Shown here: positions 17,487 through 26,051 of the stretch, piece after piece
How positions within the stretch are numbered: position 1 is the first letter of the stretch
How the letters are laid out: the number at the start of each line of letters is the position of its first letter
NCBI GenBank assembly: GCA_018223365.1
Contig: JAGTTP010000002.1
Span: 823,501 to 887,500 of the forward strand
Reading direction: 5' to 3'
Origin: Clostridiaceae bacterium Marseille-Q4145
Lineage (GTDB): Bacteria; Bacillota; Clostridia; Lachnospirales; Lachnospiraceae
Length of the DNA stretch: 64,000 bases
Made by a program: the position numbers and the translations under genes
The notes under the pieces: model-generated
Told to the model about the DNA's origin: nothing
The model's input: only the letters and a program-made list of their open reading frames with translations
The model's database searches: none

Positions 17487-18428
17487 TTAGAAGTAAACCA
17501 GCTCTTCTTCCGGTTTTTCCGCGCTGGTAATATGGGTTGCACGCAGCACCACACCATTCTCGCCGCTGTACTCTGCACGTTTCTCCACATAAGCCTTGGC
17601 CGTAATGGTCACCCATTGCTTGTTCTTCAGTTCCTCTGCATGAGAAGACTTGCACAGGAAGCCGATAAAGGCTGTGTCGTCCGCACAGCAGGTCATTGCC
17701 ATTCGTCCTGGCACAAAATACCCTTTCGGCAGCCTTGCATTCTTATAGACCATTCCTTTGTATTTGAGGGTCTTTCCTGCATACTTCTCCGGATGGTCCA
17801 TGGCATCGATGTACCAGATACCGTAGTCCACGTCAGAGATCTCGATGACATCTGCATTGATATCAAAGGGAAGCTCTTCCTCGAACTCCAGCTGGCTTCC
17901 GTCTTCTTTCTCAAATACCACCTGGGCCTTCGGATTGACTGCACGCATATTTCTCTTATAAGTGGCAGCCGGTGTATCCTCCGTACTACGGTTGAAGATA
18001 ATGAGATCAGAATCCTTTGCCATCTCCATGAAAATGGATTTCATGTTTTTCAGATAAACATCAAAGGTAGTCGCATCTACGGTTGTGATGACCTGCGCCA
18101 CGAACCAGCCCTTCGGCATATACATCTCGCGCAGATAATCCAGTCCCCACATACAGTTATATTCTACAATAACCTGGGTAGGTTTGTATTTCTTCTGGCA
18201 CTCTGCCAGAAACATTTCGTTAAATTCGGATTTGTCCTCCAGCATTACCAGAGTGGTATTGCTTTTCTGAAGCACCTCATCCTCGTACTCTTCTATTCCT
18301 TCCTCGCAGGCAATGACCAGATTGCGCTCGCCATCAGAAAAATATTCGTCTGACAGCGTTTCCATCGCAAACTGAGTTTTGCCGCTCTCCAGAAATCCGT
18401 GTACTACAAATACCGGGATTTTCGCCAT
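17487..18428 (-). CDS. CobW-like GTPase fused to a DUF1980 (YcgQ/TIGR03943-like) domain
   Basis: A 313-residue two-part protein. Residues 1 to about 205 look like a CobW-type P-loop GTPase, with GFLESGKT as the G1 loop. The CxCC metal site of canonical CobW proteins is absent at the equivalent place (ACEEGIEEYED instead). The last third, with YAGKTLKYKGMVY, GYFVPGRMAMTCCADD and a final TTITAKA-like strand (VTITAKAYVEK), resembles DUF1980, normally the soluble partner of a YcgR-type permease. The ATG at 18428 is preferred because AGGAG lies 7-8 nt upstream. It follows the His-rich CobW gene by 17 nt. A role in metal handling is inferred from the pairing. Confidence 0.75.
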   Translation of the reverse strand: MAKIPVFVVHGFLESGKTQFAMETLSDEYFSDGERNLVIACEEGIEEYEDEVLQKSNTTLVMLEDKSEFNEMFLAECQKKYKPTQVIVEYNCMWGLDYLREMYMPKGWFVAQVITTVDATTFDVYLKNMKSIFMEMAKDSDLIIFNRSTEDTPAATYKRNMRAVNPKAQVVFEKEDGSQLEFEEELPFDINADVIEISDVDYGIWYIDAMDHPEKYAGKTLKYKGMVYKNARLPKGYFVPGRMAMTCCADDTAFIGFLCKSSHAEELKNKQWVTITAKAYVEKRAEYSGENGVVLRATHITSAEKPEEELVYF

Positions 18429-18445
18429 GTTCAATCTCCTTTTAT

Positions 18446-19510
18446 TTAAGCCAGCCCGAACAGTTTTGCCAGTTCCTCTTCATCAAGATGAGAACCGATC
18501 ACACACAGGCGGCCTGTGTAATCCGCATCTCCTCTGCGGATTTCATATTCTTCCGGAACCATATCAAAGTGCAGCCAGGTACCGTCTGTACACGGAATAA
18601 TTCCCTTTGCACGCAGAATGATGCCATATTCGTCACCATCGGAAAGTTTCTTCAGGATGTCACGCAGCTGTTCCTCGCTGTATTTGTGCGGAGTCTCCTG
18701 ACCCCAGCTGGAGAACACTTCGTCTGCATGATGGTGATGATGATGGTCATGGTCATGATCGTGGCAGCCACAGGTGCAGTCATCACCATGCTCATGGTCG
18801 TGATGATGCTCGTGATCATGGTCATGATGGTGCTCGTGATCATGGTCATGATCGCAGCAATGGTCATGATCCTCATGCTCATGAAGATGCTCCATCTCCT
18901 CTTTCAAAATCAGATCCTGATGCTCCATAGCAGCCAAAATCTGCTCCCCTTTCAGCTCATCCCACGGAGTCGTGATGATGGTAGCCTTCGGGTTCTTCTC
19001 TTTTAACATCTTTACAGCAGCATCCAGTTTGTCCTCGGACATCTTCTGGGTACGGCTCATAACGATGGTTCCTGCATTCTCTACCTGATTATTAAAGAAC
19101 TCACCAAAGTTCTTCATATACATTTTGCACTTCTGTCCGTCTACAACGGTAATGGAGCTGTTCAGTTCCACCGGCTCATGAGCAGCAACACCCTGTACGG
19201 CTCTGGTGACGTCGGAAAGCTTACCTACGCCTGACGGCTCAATCAGGATGCGGTCCGGAGCATAGGTCTCAATAACCTGTTTCAGGGCAGTACCGAAATC
19301 ACCTACCAGAGAGCAGCAGATACAGCCGGAATTCATCTCGGTAATCTGTACGCCGGCATCCTTCAGAAAACCGCCATCAATACCGATCTCACCGAACTCA
19401 TTCTCGATCAGAACAATCTTCTGACCTGCGAATACCTCTTTCAGCATTTTTTTGATCAGTGTGGTCTTGCCGGCTCCAAGGAAACCGGAAATAATCTCAA
19501 TCTTTGTCAT
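18446..19510 (-). CDS. CobW/ZNG1-family GTP-binding metallochaperone with His-rich insert
   Basis: A 354-residue GTPase. GFLGAGKTT is the G1 loop, GCICCSL is the canonical CxCC metal site, and IEPSGVGK is also conserved. Between the GTPase and the C-terminal CobW_C domain lies an insert of about 50 residues (about 210-262) dominated by His, Asp and Glu with a CTCGC cluster, a likely Zn, Co or Ni sponge. Family members deliver metal to client enzymes. The start at 19510 is preferred over one 16 codons upstream because AGAAGG precedes it and it begins directly at TKIEIISGFLGAGKTT. It is co-directional with the CobW-DUF1980 gene. No Zur box was recognised. Confidence 0.9.
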   Translation of the reverse strand: MTKIEIISGFLGAGKTTLIKKMLKEVFAGQKIVLIENEFGEIGIDGGFLKDAGVQITEMNSGCICCSLVGDFGTALKQVIETYAPDRILIEPSGVGKLSDVTRAVQGVAAHEPVELNSSITVVDGQKCKMYMKNFGEFFNNQVENAGTIVMSRTQKMSEDKLDAAVKMLKEKNPKATIITTPWDELKGEQILAAMEHQDLILKEEMEHLHEHEDHDHCCDHDHDHEHHHDHDHEHHHDHEHGDDCTCGCHDHDHDHHHHHHADEVFSSWGQETPHKYSEEQLRDILKKLSDGDEYGIILRAKGIIPCTDGTWLHFDMVPEEYEIRRGDADYTGRLCVIGSHLDEEELAKLFGLA

Positions 19511-19535
19511 GCTATTTTCCTTCTTTCTCTGAGCA

Positions 19536-19581
19536 AAAAGCCCTCGGATGCTTACCATGCGGCAGGACTCCCAAGGGCTTT
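19536..19581 (-). terminator. intrinsic terminator of the infC-rpmI-rplT operon
   Basis: On the minus strand GAAAGCCCT and AGGGCTTTTT pair around a long loop. It lies 11 nt past the rplT stop and separates the ribosomal operon from the CobW genes. Confidence 0.7.
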
Positions 19582-19591
19582 CGTTTGTTAC

Positions 19592-19951
19592 TTATTTATT
19601 CAGTGCTTTTTTAGCAGTCTCTGCCAGAGCAGTGAAAGCTGCTGCATCGTTTACTGCAAGATCAGCAAGGATCTTACGGTTCATCTCAACGCCTGCGCTC
19701 TTCAGTCCGTACATAAATTTGCTGTAGGACAGTCCGTTCATACGTGCTGCTGCATTGATACGAGCGATCCACAGCTGTCTGAACTGACGTTTTCTCTCTT
19801 TACGTCCAGCGTATGCACTGGTCAGTGCTCTCATTACAGACTGTTTTGCTACTCTGTACTGTTTGCTTCTAGCTCCTCTGTAGCCCTTTGCGAGCTTTAA
19901 TACTCTATTGTGTTTCTTTTTAGCGTTTAATGCGCCTTTAACTCTTGCCAT
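19592..19951 (-). CDS. rplT: 50S ribosomal protein L20
   Basis: A 119-residue bL20 (MARVKGALNAKKKHNRVLKL onwards), with a basic N-terminal extension and a helical C-terminal domain (QLWIARINAAARMNGLSYSKF). It is needed early in 50S assembly. In Bacillus L20 represses its own operon by binding the infC leader, and the leader seen upstream of infC here fits that. It is the last gene of infC-rpmI-rplT. Confidence 0.98.
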   Translation of the reverse strand: MARVKGALNAKKKHNRVLKLAKGYRGARSKQYRVAKQSVMRALTSAYAGRKERKRQFRQLWIARINAAARMNGLSYSKFMYGLKSAGVEMNRKILADLAVNDAAAFTALAETAKKALNK

Positions 19952-19982
19952 TTTTCTTCCTCCTTAACTTTCTTCCCAAATC

Positions 19983-20180
19983 TTATAAATACGGCAGAAT
20001 CTTCTTCATGCTCTTAACGTTGGTAGCATCCGTGATGATGGATTTACGAAGATTTCTCTTTCTCTTCTGGGATTTTTTCGTTAAGATATGGCTCTTATAA
20101 GCTTTCATTCTCTTTAACTGACCTGTTCCGGTCTTTTTGAAACGTTTCGCAGCTGCTCTGCTAGTTTTTACCTTTGGCAT
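19983..20180 (-). CDS. rpmI: 50S ribosomal protein L35
   Basis: A 65-residue, very basic bL35 (MPKVKTSRAAAKRFKKTGTG at the start). It lies between infC and rplT, the conserved order of this operon. AGGAGG precedes the start. Confidence 0.98.
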   Translation of the reverse strand: MPKVKTSRAAAKRFKKTGTGQLKRMKAYKSHILTKKSQKRKRNLRKSIITDATNVKSMKKILPYL

Positions 20181-20238
20181 ATGTTTGTTCCTCCTGTGAA
20201 ATCTAAATTATACTGCAGGCCCCCTGGCCCTTGTTATT

Positions 20239-20745
20239 TTAACGCTTTTCCGTTAAAAACATCGTCATACTGCGGCCTTCCATCTTCGGAGCCTTATCAA
20301 TCGTTGCGATGTCTGCCATGCGCTCTGCAAACACGTCCAGAATCTTCTTGCTGCTCTGTACATGTGCCATCTCACGGCCGCGGAAACGTAAAGTAACCTT
20401 TACCTTATCACCCTTCTGAATGAATTTTCTGGCTGCATTCACCTTAGTGTTCAGGTCATTCTCATCAATATTCGGGGACAGACGCACCTCTTTGATCTCA
20501 ATGGTCTTCTGCTTTTTCTTTGCTTCCTTCTCTCTGCGTGCCTGCTCATAACGATACTTACCGTAATCGATGATCTTGCATACCGGCGGCTTTGCTGTAG
20601 GTGCGATCTTTACCAGATCAAGCTCCGCCTCTCTTGCCATCTTCATTGCCTCGCTGGCAGACATAATTCCTAACTGTTCCCCGTTCTGACCGACTACACG
20701 AACCTCACGGTCGCGAATCTGCTCATTGATCATTAACTCGCTAAT
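20239..20745 (-). CDS. infC: translation initiation factor IF-3 (AUU start)
   Basis: A 168-residue factor that controls start-codon fidelity on the 30S subunit. It has an N-domain (INEQIRDREVRVVGQNGEQL), a KKKQ-rich linker and a C-domain (KVTLRFRGREMAH). GGAGGTG lies 7 nt upstream of an ATT at 20745 and about 19 nt upstream of the first in-frame ATG at 20733, so the ATT is the likely start codon. AUU starts are a known feature of infC: IF-3 rejects its own start codon when abundant, giving feedback. The protein would begin (M)SELMINEQ. It is the first gene of infC-rpmI-rplT. Confidence 0.93.
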   Translation of the reverse strand: MSELMINEQIRDREVRVVGQNGEQLGIMSASEAMKMAREAELDLVKIAPTAKPPVCKIIDYGKYRYEQARREKEAKKKQKTIEIKEVRLSPNIDENDLNTKVNAARKFIQKGDKVKVTLRFRGREMAHVQSSKKILDVFAERMADIATIDKAPKMEGRSMTMFLTEKR

Positions 20746-20772
20746 TGTCGTACACCTCCGCAATTGTTGCAC

Positions 20773-20935
20773 AAAAAAAGTGGATAGAAAACTATCCACT
20801 TTCTACATGAAAAATGCTCTTCGCATCATCTTTTCACGATATAAACCCGGGTCACCGCTTGTGCCGAGGTGAGAGTGGATACTCTTCTTTCATTTCATAA
20901 CCTTGTATAGATTATCACACTTATTTTCTGCTGTC
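20773..20935 (-). promoter_or_regulatory. infC leader with intrinsic terminator and competing pairing (L20-leader type)
   Basis: In the untranslated leader, AAGTGGATAG and CTATCCACTT (20778-20801) form a perfect hairpin followed by seven T on the minus strand, ending transcription before infC. An earlier copy of TATCCACT (20874-20881) can pair with the same 5' arm, giving an alternative, anti-terminated fold. In Bacillus the matching leader is read by L20. The ligand here is inferred from operon identity, not shown. Confidence 0.7.
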
Positions 20936-20943
20936 AACTATTT

Positions 20944-21117
20944 TTATACAAATTTATTTAATTTTTCATCATACTCGTAATCAATGGTTTTCAGCTTCTT
21001 TTTCAGCTCTTCCGCTGACACATCCTGGCTGCTGCAGAACCCTTCCAGACTCTCATAAAAGTCCCTAAGCTGGGTATTCACATAGCTTAACAGCATCATT
21101 GGATCTTCCGGTAACAT
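20944..21117 (-). CDS. DUF4250 family small protein
   Basis: A 57-residue protein read from MLPEDPMMLLSYVNTQLRD to EYDEKLNKFV. This opening and the IDYEYDEKLNKF end fit DUF4250, a small Clostridia family of unknown function. GAGGAAAGAGGAAACACC leads the ATG. It lies 18 nt downstream of fbp on the same strand and is probably co-transcribed with it. Confidence 0.85.
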   Translation of the reverse strand: MLPEDPMMLLSYVNTQLRDFYESLEGFCSSQDVSAEELKKKLKTIDYEYDEKLNKFV

Positions 21118-21135
21118 GGTGTTTCCTCTTTCCTC

Positions 21136-23097
21136 TTATTTTTTCTTATCATTCTCCACAATGAGACCGGACCGGTAAGCTTCCAGCAGCTCTTTCAGCT
21201 CGCTGATGCGCTCTCTGAGCACCTCGCCGGTATCCGTATCTCCCACCAGACATCTGTACTGGGTCCGGCTCACAGCCACACGTTCGGAATGAATGTCCTT
21301 CTCATCGCGTACCGCTTCTTCCACAGAAGTGAAGGGATCGTGGGATGAAAGCATCAGTCCATAGGAATTATACGTAAGGGTGTAACCTGCAATGCCTGTT
21401 GTCTTCTGGTATGCCCTGGAAAATCCTCCATCAATGACCAGTACCTTGCCGCCGCACTTCACCGGACTTTCACCGTCCTTATGATGTACCGGCACATGAC
21501 CGTTGATAATGTGGGTGCCTTCTTTGCCAAGTCCGAATTCCTGCAGGATCTTATCCACCACCTGCTCATCTTCCAGGAAATCATAATAGGCATTTTTCAA
21601 TTCCACATGGGTTGCCTTGTCAGCAATAAAATAACGTTCAAAGGTGGTCATCTGATCTTTTCCGAACAAGGGCGAGTTAGGACCTGCCCAGATATACCAC
21701 ATAAGGTCTGCACCTTTCGCCCTTTCCTTCTCGTCCACTGCAAAAAATGCCCGGCGCACATACACTTCCAGGATATCATAAAGTGCCTTGCCTTTATAAG
21801 TTTTTCCATAGACCTGTACTTCCTTGAAACCGCCGTTGGCATTCAGCGGAATACAGCCATGATACAGAAGATTTCCATTATATACCTTATATAAGCTTCC
21901 CCGGTTCAGCAGAAGCTTCATATGAGACTGCAGCTTGTCGCATTTGAGGAATGCGATTCTAAGCCGTTCCATCACTTCTGCTTCCTCTGCCGTCAGTTCA
22001 TAAGGATGTTCCGGATCAATAGTGGGGAAATTCGTATCCAACAGCGGATATTCCTTATTTTTAATGGTAATGGTTCCCTTCTCATAGTCAATCCGGTGCA
22101 GGAGACGACGATGTTCCATATGGTATTCCGGCCTCCGCTCCAGGAGCTGCCCCTCCAGTTTGAACTGAATAATGGAAATTGCCTTGTGAATCTGAATGTT
22201 CAGGCGGTTTTCTGCCTCTGTGGCTGCCTCTCCTCCCTTTACCTTAAACTGGGCGCAGGGATCGTCCTTATAGGTGCGCAGCGCAAAGGTTGCCAGAGGA
22301 AGCAGGTTAATCCCATATCCATCCTCCAGAATATCAAGATTTCCATAGCGGGCACAGATACGCGTAATCGTAGCAATGCAGGAAAGCTGTCCCGCTGCCG
22401 CTCCCATCCAGACCATATCATGGTTTCCCCACTGGATATCCAGAGAATGATATTCCATGAGCTTATCCATAATGAAATGCGGTCCCGGACCTCTGTCATA
22501 AATATCCCCCAGAATATGCAGATGATCCACTACCAGCCGCTGAATCAGTTCCGCCAGCGCAATAATGAAATTTTCCGCCCGGTCTATGGAAATGATGGTA
22601 TCGACGATGGCATCGTAATACCCTTCTTTATCCAATACTTCGGATTTCTCCGTAATCAGTTCTTCGATCACGTAGGCATAATCTTTCGGAAGTGCTTTTC
22701 TTACCTTTGACCGGGTATATTTGGAAGAAACTTTCTTGCAGACCTCAATCAACCGGTACAGCATAATTTTGTACCAGTTATCCATATCCTCTTCCGTCTT
22801 CCGCACATACTCAATTTTCTCTTCCGGATAGTAAATAAGAGTGGCCAGCGCACGTTTATCTGCCGTTGTCAGCGTATGTCCGAAGACATCGTCAATCTTC
22901 TTCCGTACCGCCCCGGAACCATTTCGCAGTACATGGGAAAATGCTTCATATTCTCCGTGAATATCTGTCAGAAAATGTTCCGTCCCCTTCGGCAGATTCA
23001 AAATCGACTGAAGATTGATAATCTCCGTTGCTGCTGACGCAATGGTCGGATAAAGTTCTGAAAGCCTCTGCAGGTATCGCAATTCCTCTTTTTCCAT
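21136..23097 (-). CDS. fbp: fructose-1,6-bisphosphatase class III
   Basis: A 653-residue gluconeogenic phosphatase of the Firmicutes class III (FBPase_2) type, unrelated in sequence to the class I enzymes. Calcineurin-like metal motifs are readable as LHILGDIYDRGPGPH, QWGNHDMVWMGAAAG and INGHVPVHHKDGESP, followed by KVLVIDGGFSRAYQ. It converts fructose 1,6-bisphosphate to fructose 6-phosphate with Mn2+ or Mg2+. Length is normal. DUF4250 follows. Confidence 0.96.
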   Translation of the reverse strand: MEKEELRYLQRLSELYPTIASAATEIINLQSILNLPKGTEHFLTDIHGEYEAFSHVLRNGSGAVRKKIDDVFGHTLTTADKRALATLIYYPEEKIEYVRKTEEDMDNWYKIMLYRLIEVCKKVSSKYTRSKVRKALPKDYAYVIEELITEKSEVLDKEGYYDAIVDTIISIDRAENFIIALAELIQRLVVDHLHILGDIYDRGPGPHFIMDKLMEYHSLDIQWGNHDMVWMGAAAGQLSCIATITRICARYGNLDILEDGYGINLLPLATFALRTYKDDPCAQFKVKGGEAATEAENRLNIQIHKAISIIQFKLEGQLLERRPEYHMEHRRLLHRIDYEKGTITIKNKEYPLLDTNFPTIDPEHPYELTAEEAEVMERLRIAFLKCDKLQSHMKLLLNRGSLYKVYNGNLLYHGCIPLNANGGFKEVQVYGKTYKGKALYDILEVYVRRAFFAVDEKERAKGADLMWYIWAGPNSPLFGKDQMTTFERYFIADKATHVELKNAYYDFLEDEQVVDKILQEFGLGKEGTHIINGHVPVHHKDGESPVKCGGKVLVIDGGFSRAYQKTTGIAGYTLTYNSYGLMLSSHDPFTSVEEAVRDEKDIHSERVAVSRTQYRCLVGDTDTGEVLRERISELKELLEAYRSGLIVENDKKK

Positions 23098-23179
23098 AAA
23101 AAACCTCCCATACTATCATATATCCCATAAAATACCTGATAGGATTATGATACCATGAGAGGTCTCATTTTACCATTCT

Positions 23180-25762
23180 TTATTTTGTATGGATGGTCAG
23201 TCCGTTACCGTCTGTATCCACCACCATGACACTTCCCGCATGGACTTCTCCACCGAGAATGAATCTGGCTGCCATGGTTTCCACATTCTTCTGAAGGAAT
23301 CTCTTCAGAGGACGTGCGCCATAGACTGGATCATAACCATGCTCCACAATGTAAGCTTTCGCTGCATCGGTCAGCTCAATGGTCAGTTCCTTATCCTCCA
23401 GACGTTTGTTCACATCTGCCATCATCAGATCAATGATGTTGCCAATGTTGTTCTTCGTCAGCGGTTTAAACAGGATAATCTCATCAAGACGGTTCAGGAA
23501 CTCCGGTCTGAAATGTCCGCGCAGATCGTTCATTACCTGTGCTTCACACTCCGGACGGATGTCACCATTTTCATCAATGCCTTCCAGCAGATAACTGGAA
23601 CCAATGTTGGAAGTCATAATGAGAATCGTGTTCTTAAAGTCCACCGTTCTTCCCTGGGAATCTGTGATACGTCCATCATCCAGTACCTGCAGCAGTACAT
23701 TGAATACATCCGGATGGGCTTTCTCAATCTCATCGAACAGTACAACAGAGTAGGGATGTCTTCTGACTGCTTCTGTCAGCTGACCTCCTTCCTCATATCC
23801 TACATATCCGGGCGGCGCTCCGATCAGACGGGATACGGAGTATTTCTCCATATACTCACTCATATCGATACGCACCATATTCTGTTCATCATCGAACAGG
23901 CTGGCTGCCAGTGCCTTAGCAAGCTCTGTCTTACCAACACCGGTAGGTCCAAGGAACAGGAAGGAACCAATAGGTTTGGTCGGATCCTTGATGCCTGCTT
24001 TGGAACGGATAATCGCATCCGTTACTTTCTGCACACCTTCATCCTGGCCGATAACCCGTTTGTGGAGTTCTTCGTCCAGATGGAGGGTTTTATTTCTCTC
24101 ACTCTCCGTCAGTTTTGCTACCGGAATACCGGTCCAGCGGGAAATGATTCTGGCGATCTCCTCATCTGTAACACTCTCGTGTACCAGAGACAGGTCTTTG
24201 TTCTTGACCTTCTCTTCCTCGTCCTCCAACTGCTTCTGCAGCTGCGGCAGACGGCCATACTGAAGCTGTGCTGCTTTCTCCAGGTCATAACCCTGCTGGG
24301 CAGCCTGGATCTGTTTGTTCACATCCTCGATCTCCTCACGGAGTTTAGAGAGATTCTCGACGGATTTCTTCTCGTCATCCCACTGGGCTTTCTTATTATT
24401 AAACTCATCCCGCAGATCAGCCAGTTCCTTCTGAAGATTCTCCAGACGTTCCTGACTGAGACGGTCTGTCTCTTTCTTAAGAGCTGCTTCCTCGATCTCC
24501 AGCTGCAGCACTTTCCGGCGCAGCTCGTCAAGTTCAGTCGGCATGGAATCCAGTTCCGTTTTAATAAGGGCACAGGCCTCATCTACCAGGTCAATGGCCT
24601 TGTCCGGCAGAAAACGCTCGGAAATATAACGATGGGACAAGGTTGCTGCTGCCACCAGAGCAGAGTCTGTGATCTTAACCCCGTGGAATACTTCGTAACG
24701 CTCTTTCAGACCTCTCAGGATGGAAATCGTATCTTCTACGGTGGGCTCGTCAACCAGTACCTGCTGGAAACGACGCTCCAGAGCCGCATCTTTCTCAATG
24801 TACTGACGATATTCATCCAGCGTGGTCGCACCGATACAATGAAGCTCGCCTCTTGCCAGAAGTGGTTTCAACAGGTTGCCGGCATCCATGGCACCGTCGG
24901 TCTTGCCGGCACCTACAATCAGATGCAGTTCATCGATGAACAGGATAATCTGTCCTTCGCTCTTTCTGACTTCTTCCAGAACGGCTTTCAGACGTTCCTC
25001 AAATTCACCTCTGTATTTGGCACCTGCTACCAGGGAACCCATATCAAGTGAAAAAATCTTCTTATTCTTCAGTCCTTCCGGAACATCACCGCGGACAATC
25101 CGCTGTGCCAGACCTTCAACGACTGCTGTCTTACCAACACCAGGCTCACCGATGAGCACCGGATTGTTCTTGGTCTTACGGGACAGGATACGGATCACAT
25201 TGCGGATCTCGGAATCACGTCCGATGACCGGATCAAGCTTCTGCTCACGAGCACGCTCTACCAGCTCTGTACCATACTTAGTCAGAGTATCATACGTAGC
25301 TTCCGGATTATCACTGGTGACTCTCTGATTGCCCCTGACGGTAGAAAGAACCTGCAGGAACTTATCCCTGGTAATTCCATTCTCACGGAACAGCTCCTTC
25401 ATGGAAGGACTTGGATTATCAAGCAGAGACAGGAACAGATGCTCTACGGATACGTACTCATCACCCATCCGTTTTGCTTCATCCTCTGCGCTGATCAGTG
25501 CTTTATTCAGGTACTGGCCGATATAAGGCTGACCGCCTGATACTTTCACACGCTTGTTCAGCGCCTGCTCTACCTGCTCTTTAAATAAAGTATCATCTAT
25601 GTTCATCTTGGAAATCAGTCTGGCAATCAGACTTTCTTCCTGTGTCAGAAGACTGTACAGAAGATGCTCCTGCTCAATCTCCTGATTACCATACTCCATG
25701 GCAATCTTCTCAAGCTCGTTCACTGCCTGAACTGATTTCTGAGTAAATTTCTGTATATTCAT
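23180..25762 (-). CDS. clpB: ATP-dependent chaperone ClpB
   Basis: An 860-residue Hsp100 disaggregase that works with DnaK to resolubilise aggregates. It has a Clp_N repeat domain (1 to about 145), AAA-1 with Walker A GEPGVGKTAVVEG, the long coiled middle domain (about 405-525) that separates ClpB from ClpC, AAA-2 with GPTGVGKTELAK, and a C-terminal D2-small domain. The ATG at 25762 is preferred over one 17 codons upstream because AGGAGG lies 7 nt before it. It is alone in its transcript and driven by a promoter overlapped by a CIRCE operator, so HrcA control is expected. A mobile element is inserted immediately upstream. Confidence 0.97.
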   Translation of the reverse strand: MNIQKFTQKSVQAVNELEKIAMEYGNQEIEQEHLLYSLLTQEESLIARLISKMNIDDTLFKEQVEQALNKRVKVSGGQPYIGQYLNKALISAEDEAKRMGDEYVSVEHLFLSLLDNPSPSMKELFRENGITRDKFLQVLSTVRGNQRVTSDNPEATYDTLTKYGTELVERAREQKLDPVIGRDSEIRNVIRILSRKTKNNPVLIGEPGVGKTAVVEGLAQRIVRGDVPEGLKNKKIFSLDMGSLVAGAKYRGEFEERLKAVLEEVRKSEGQIILFIDELHLIVGAGKTDGAMDAGNLLKPLLARGELHCIGATTLDEYRQYIEKDAALERRFQQVLVDEPTVEDTISILRGLKERYEVFHGVKITDSALVAAATLSHRYISERFLPDKAIDLVDEACALIKTELDSMPTELDELRRKVLQLEIEEAALKKETDRLSQERLENLQKELADLRDEFNNKKAQWDDEKKSVENLSKLREEIEDVNKQIQAAQQGYDLEKAAQLQYGRLPQLQKQLEDEEEKVKNKDLSLVHESVTDEEIARIISRWTGIPVAKLTESERNKTLHLDEELHKRVIGQDEGVQKVTDAIIRSKAGIKDPTKPIGSFLFLGPTGVGKTELAKALAASLFDDEQNMVRIDMSEYMEKYSVSRLIGAPPGYVGYEEGGQLTEAVRRHPYSVVLFDEIEKAHPDVFNVLLQVLDDGRITDSQGRTVDFKNTILIMTSNIGSSYLLEGIDENGDIRPECEAQVMNDLRGHFRPEFLNRLDEIILFKPLTKNNIGNIIDLMMADVNKRLEDKELTIELTDAAKAYIVEHGYDPVYGARPLKRFLQKNVETMAARFILGGEVHAGSVMVVDTDGNGLTIHTK

Positions 25763-25842
25763 ATGCTCGCCTCCTCGCTTCGCATAACCGATGCCGGATA
25801 TAAAATCCTGCATACTGATGTCTATTTCTTTGTTCTATGTGT

Positions 25843-25871
25843 ACTATAGCACCGGTTGTTAGCACTGTCAA
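25843..25871 (-). promoter_or_regulatory. sigma-A promoter of clpB
   Basis: On the minus strand a perfect TTGACA (25866-25871), a 17-base spacer and TATAGT (25843-25848). The -35 lies inside the CIRCE operator and only a few bases from the junction of the inserted element. Confidence 0.85.
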
Positions 25872-25885
25872 GAGGTGAGTGCTAA
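25859..25885 (-). promoter_or_regulatory. CIRCE operator (HrcA binding site)
   Basis: TTAGCACTG-N9-GAGTGCTAA, with the 9-9-9 geometry of CIRCE and one mismatch (the consensus left arm ends in C). It covers the clpB -35 and part of the spacer. The right arm is also part of the direct repeat that flanks the mobile element. Confidence 0.88.
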
Positions 25886-25887
25886 TT
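25868..25887 (+). repeat. left attachment site (attL)
   Basis: TCAAGAGGTGAGTGCTAATT. It matches the right copy at 19 of 20 bases and overlaps the CIRCE spacer and right arm. Confidence 0.75.
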
Positions 25888-26051
25888 ATTTTGTGAAGAT
25901 TTTGTGAAGCCTTGATTTTACGGGCTTCACAGGGATTTTTCACTTGCTTTCGCACTCGTTTTTCTTGATTTGACCACATTTTTACCACAAATTCTTGGAA
26001 AAATATATTCGTCTGATTTTCTTACCACATTTTACGACAACGACTTATGGT

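Noticed and set aside
23189..25051. A 620-codon open frame on the strand opposite clpB
   Set aside because: It mirrors clpB codon use, has no ribosome-binding site or known domain, and clpB itself is certain.
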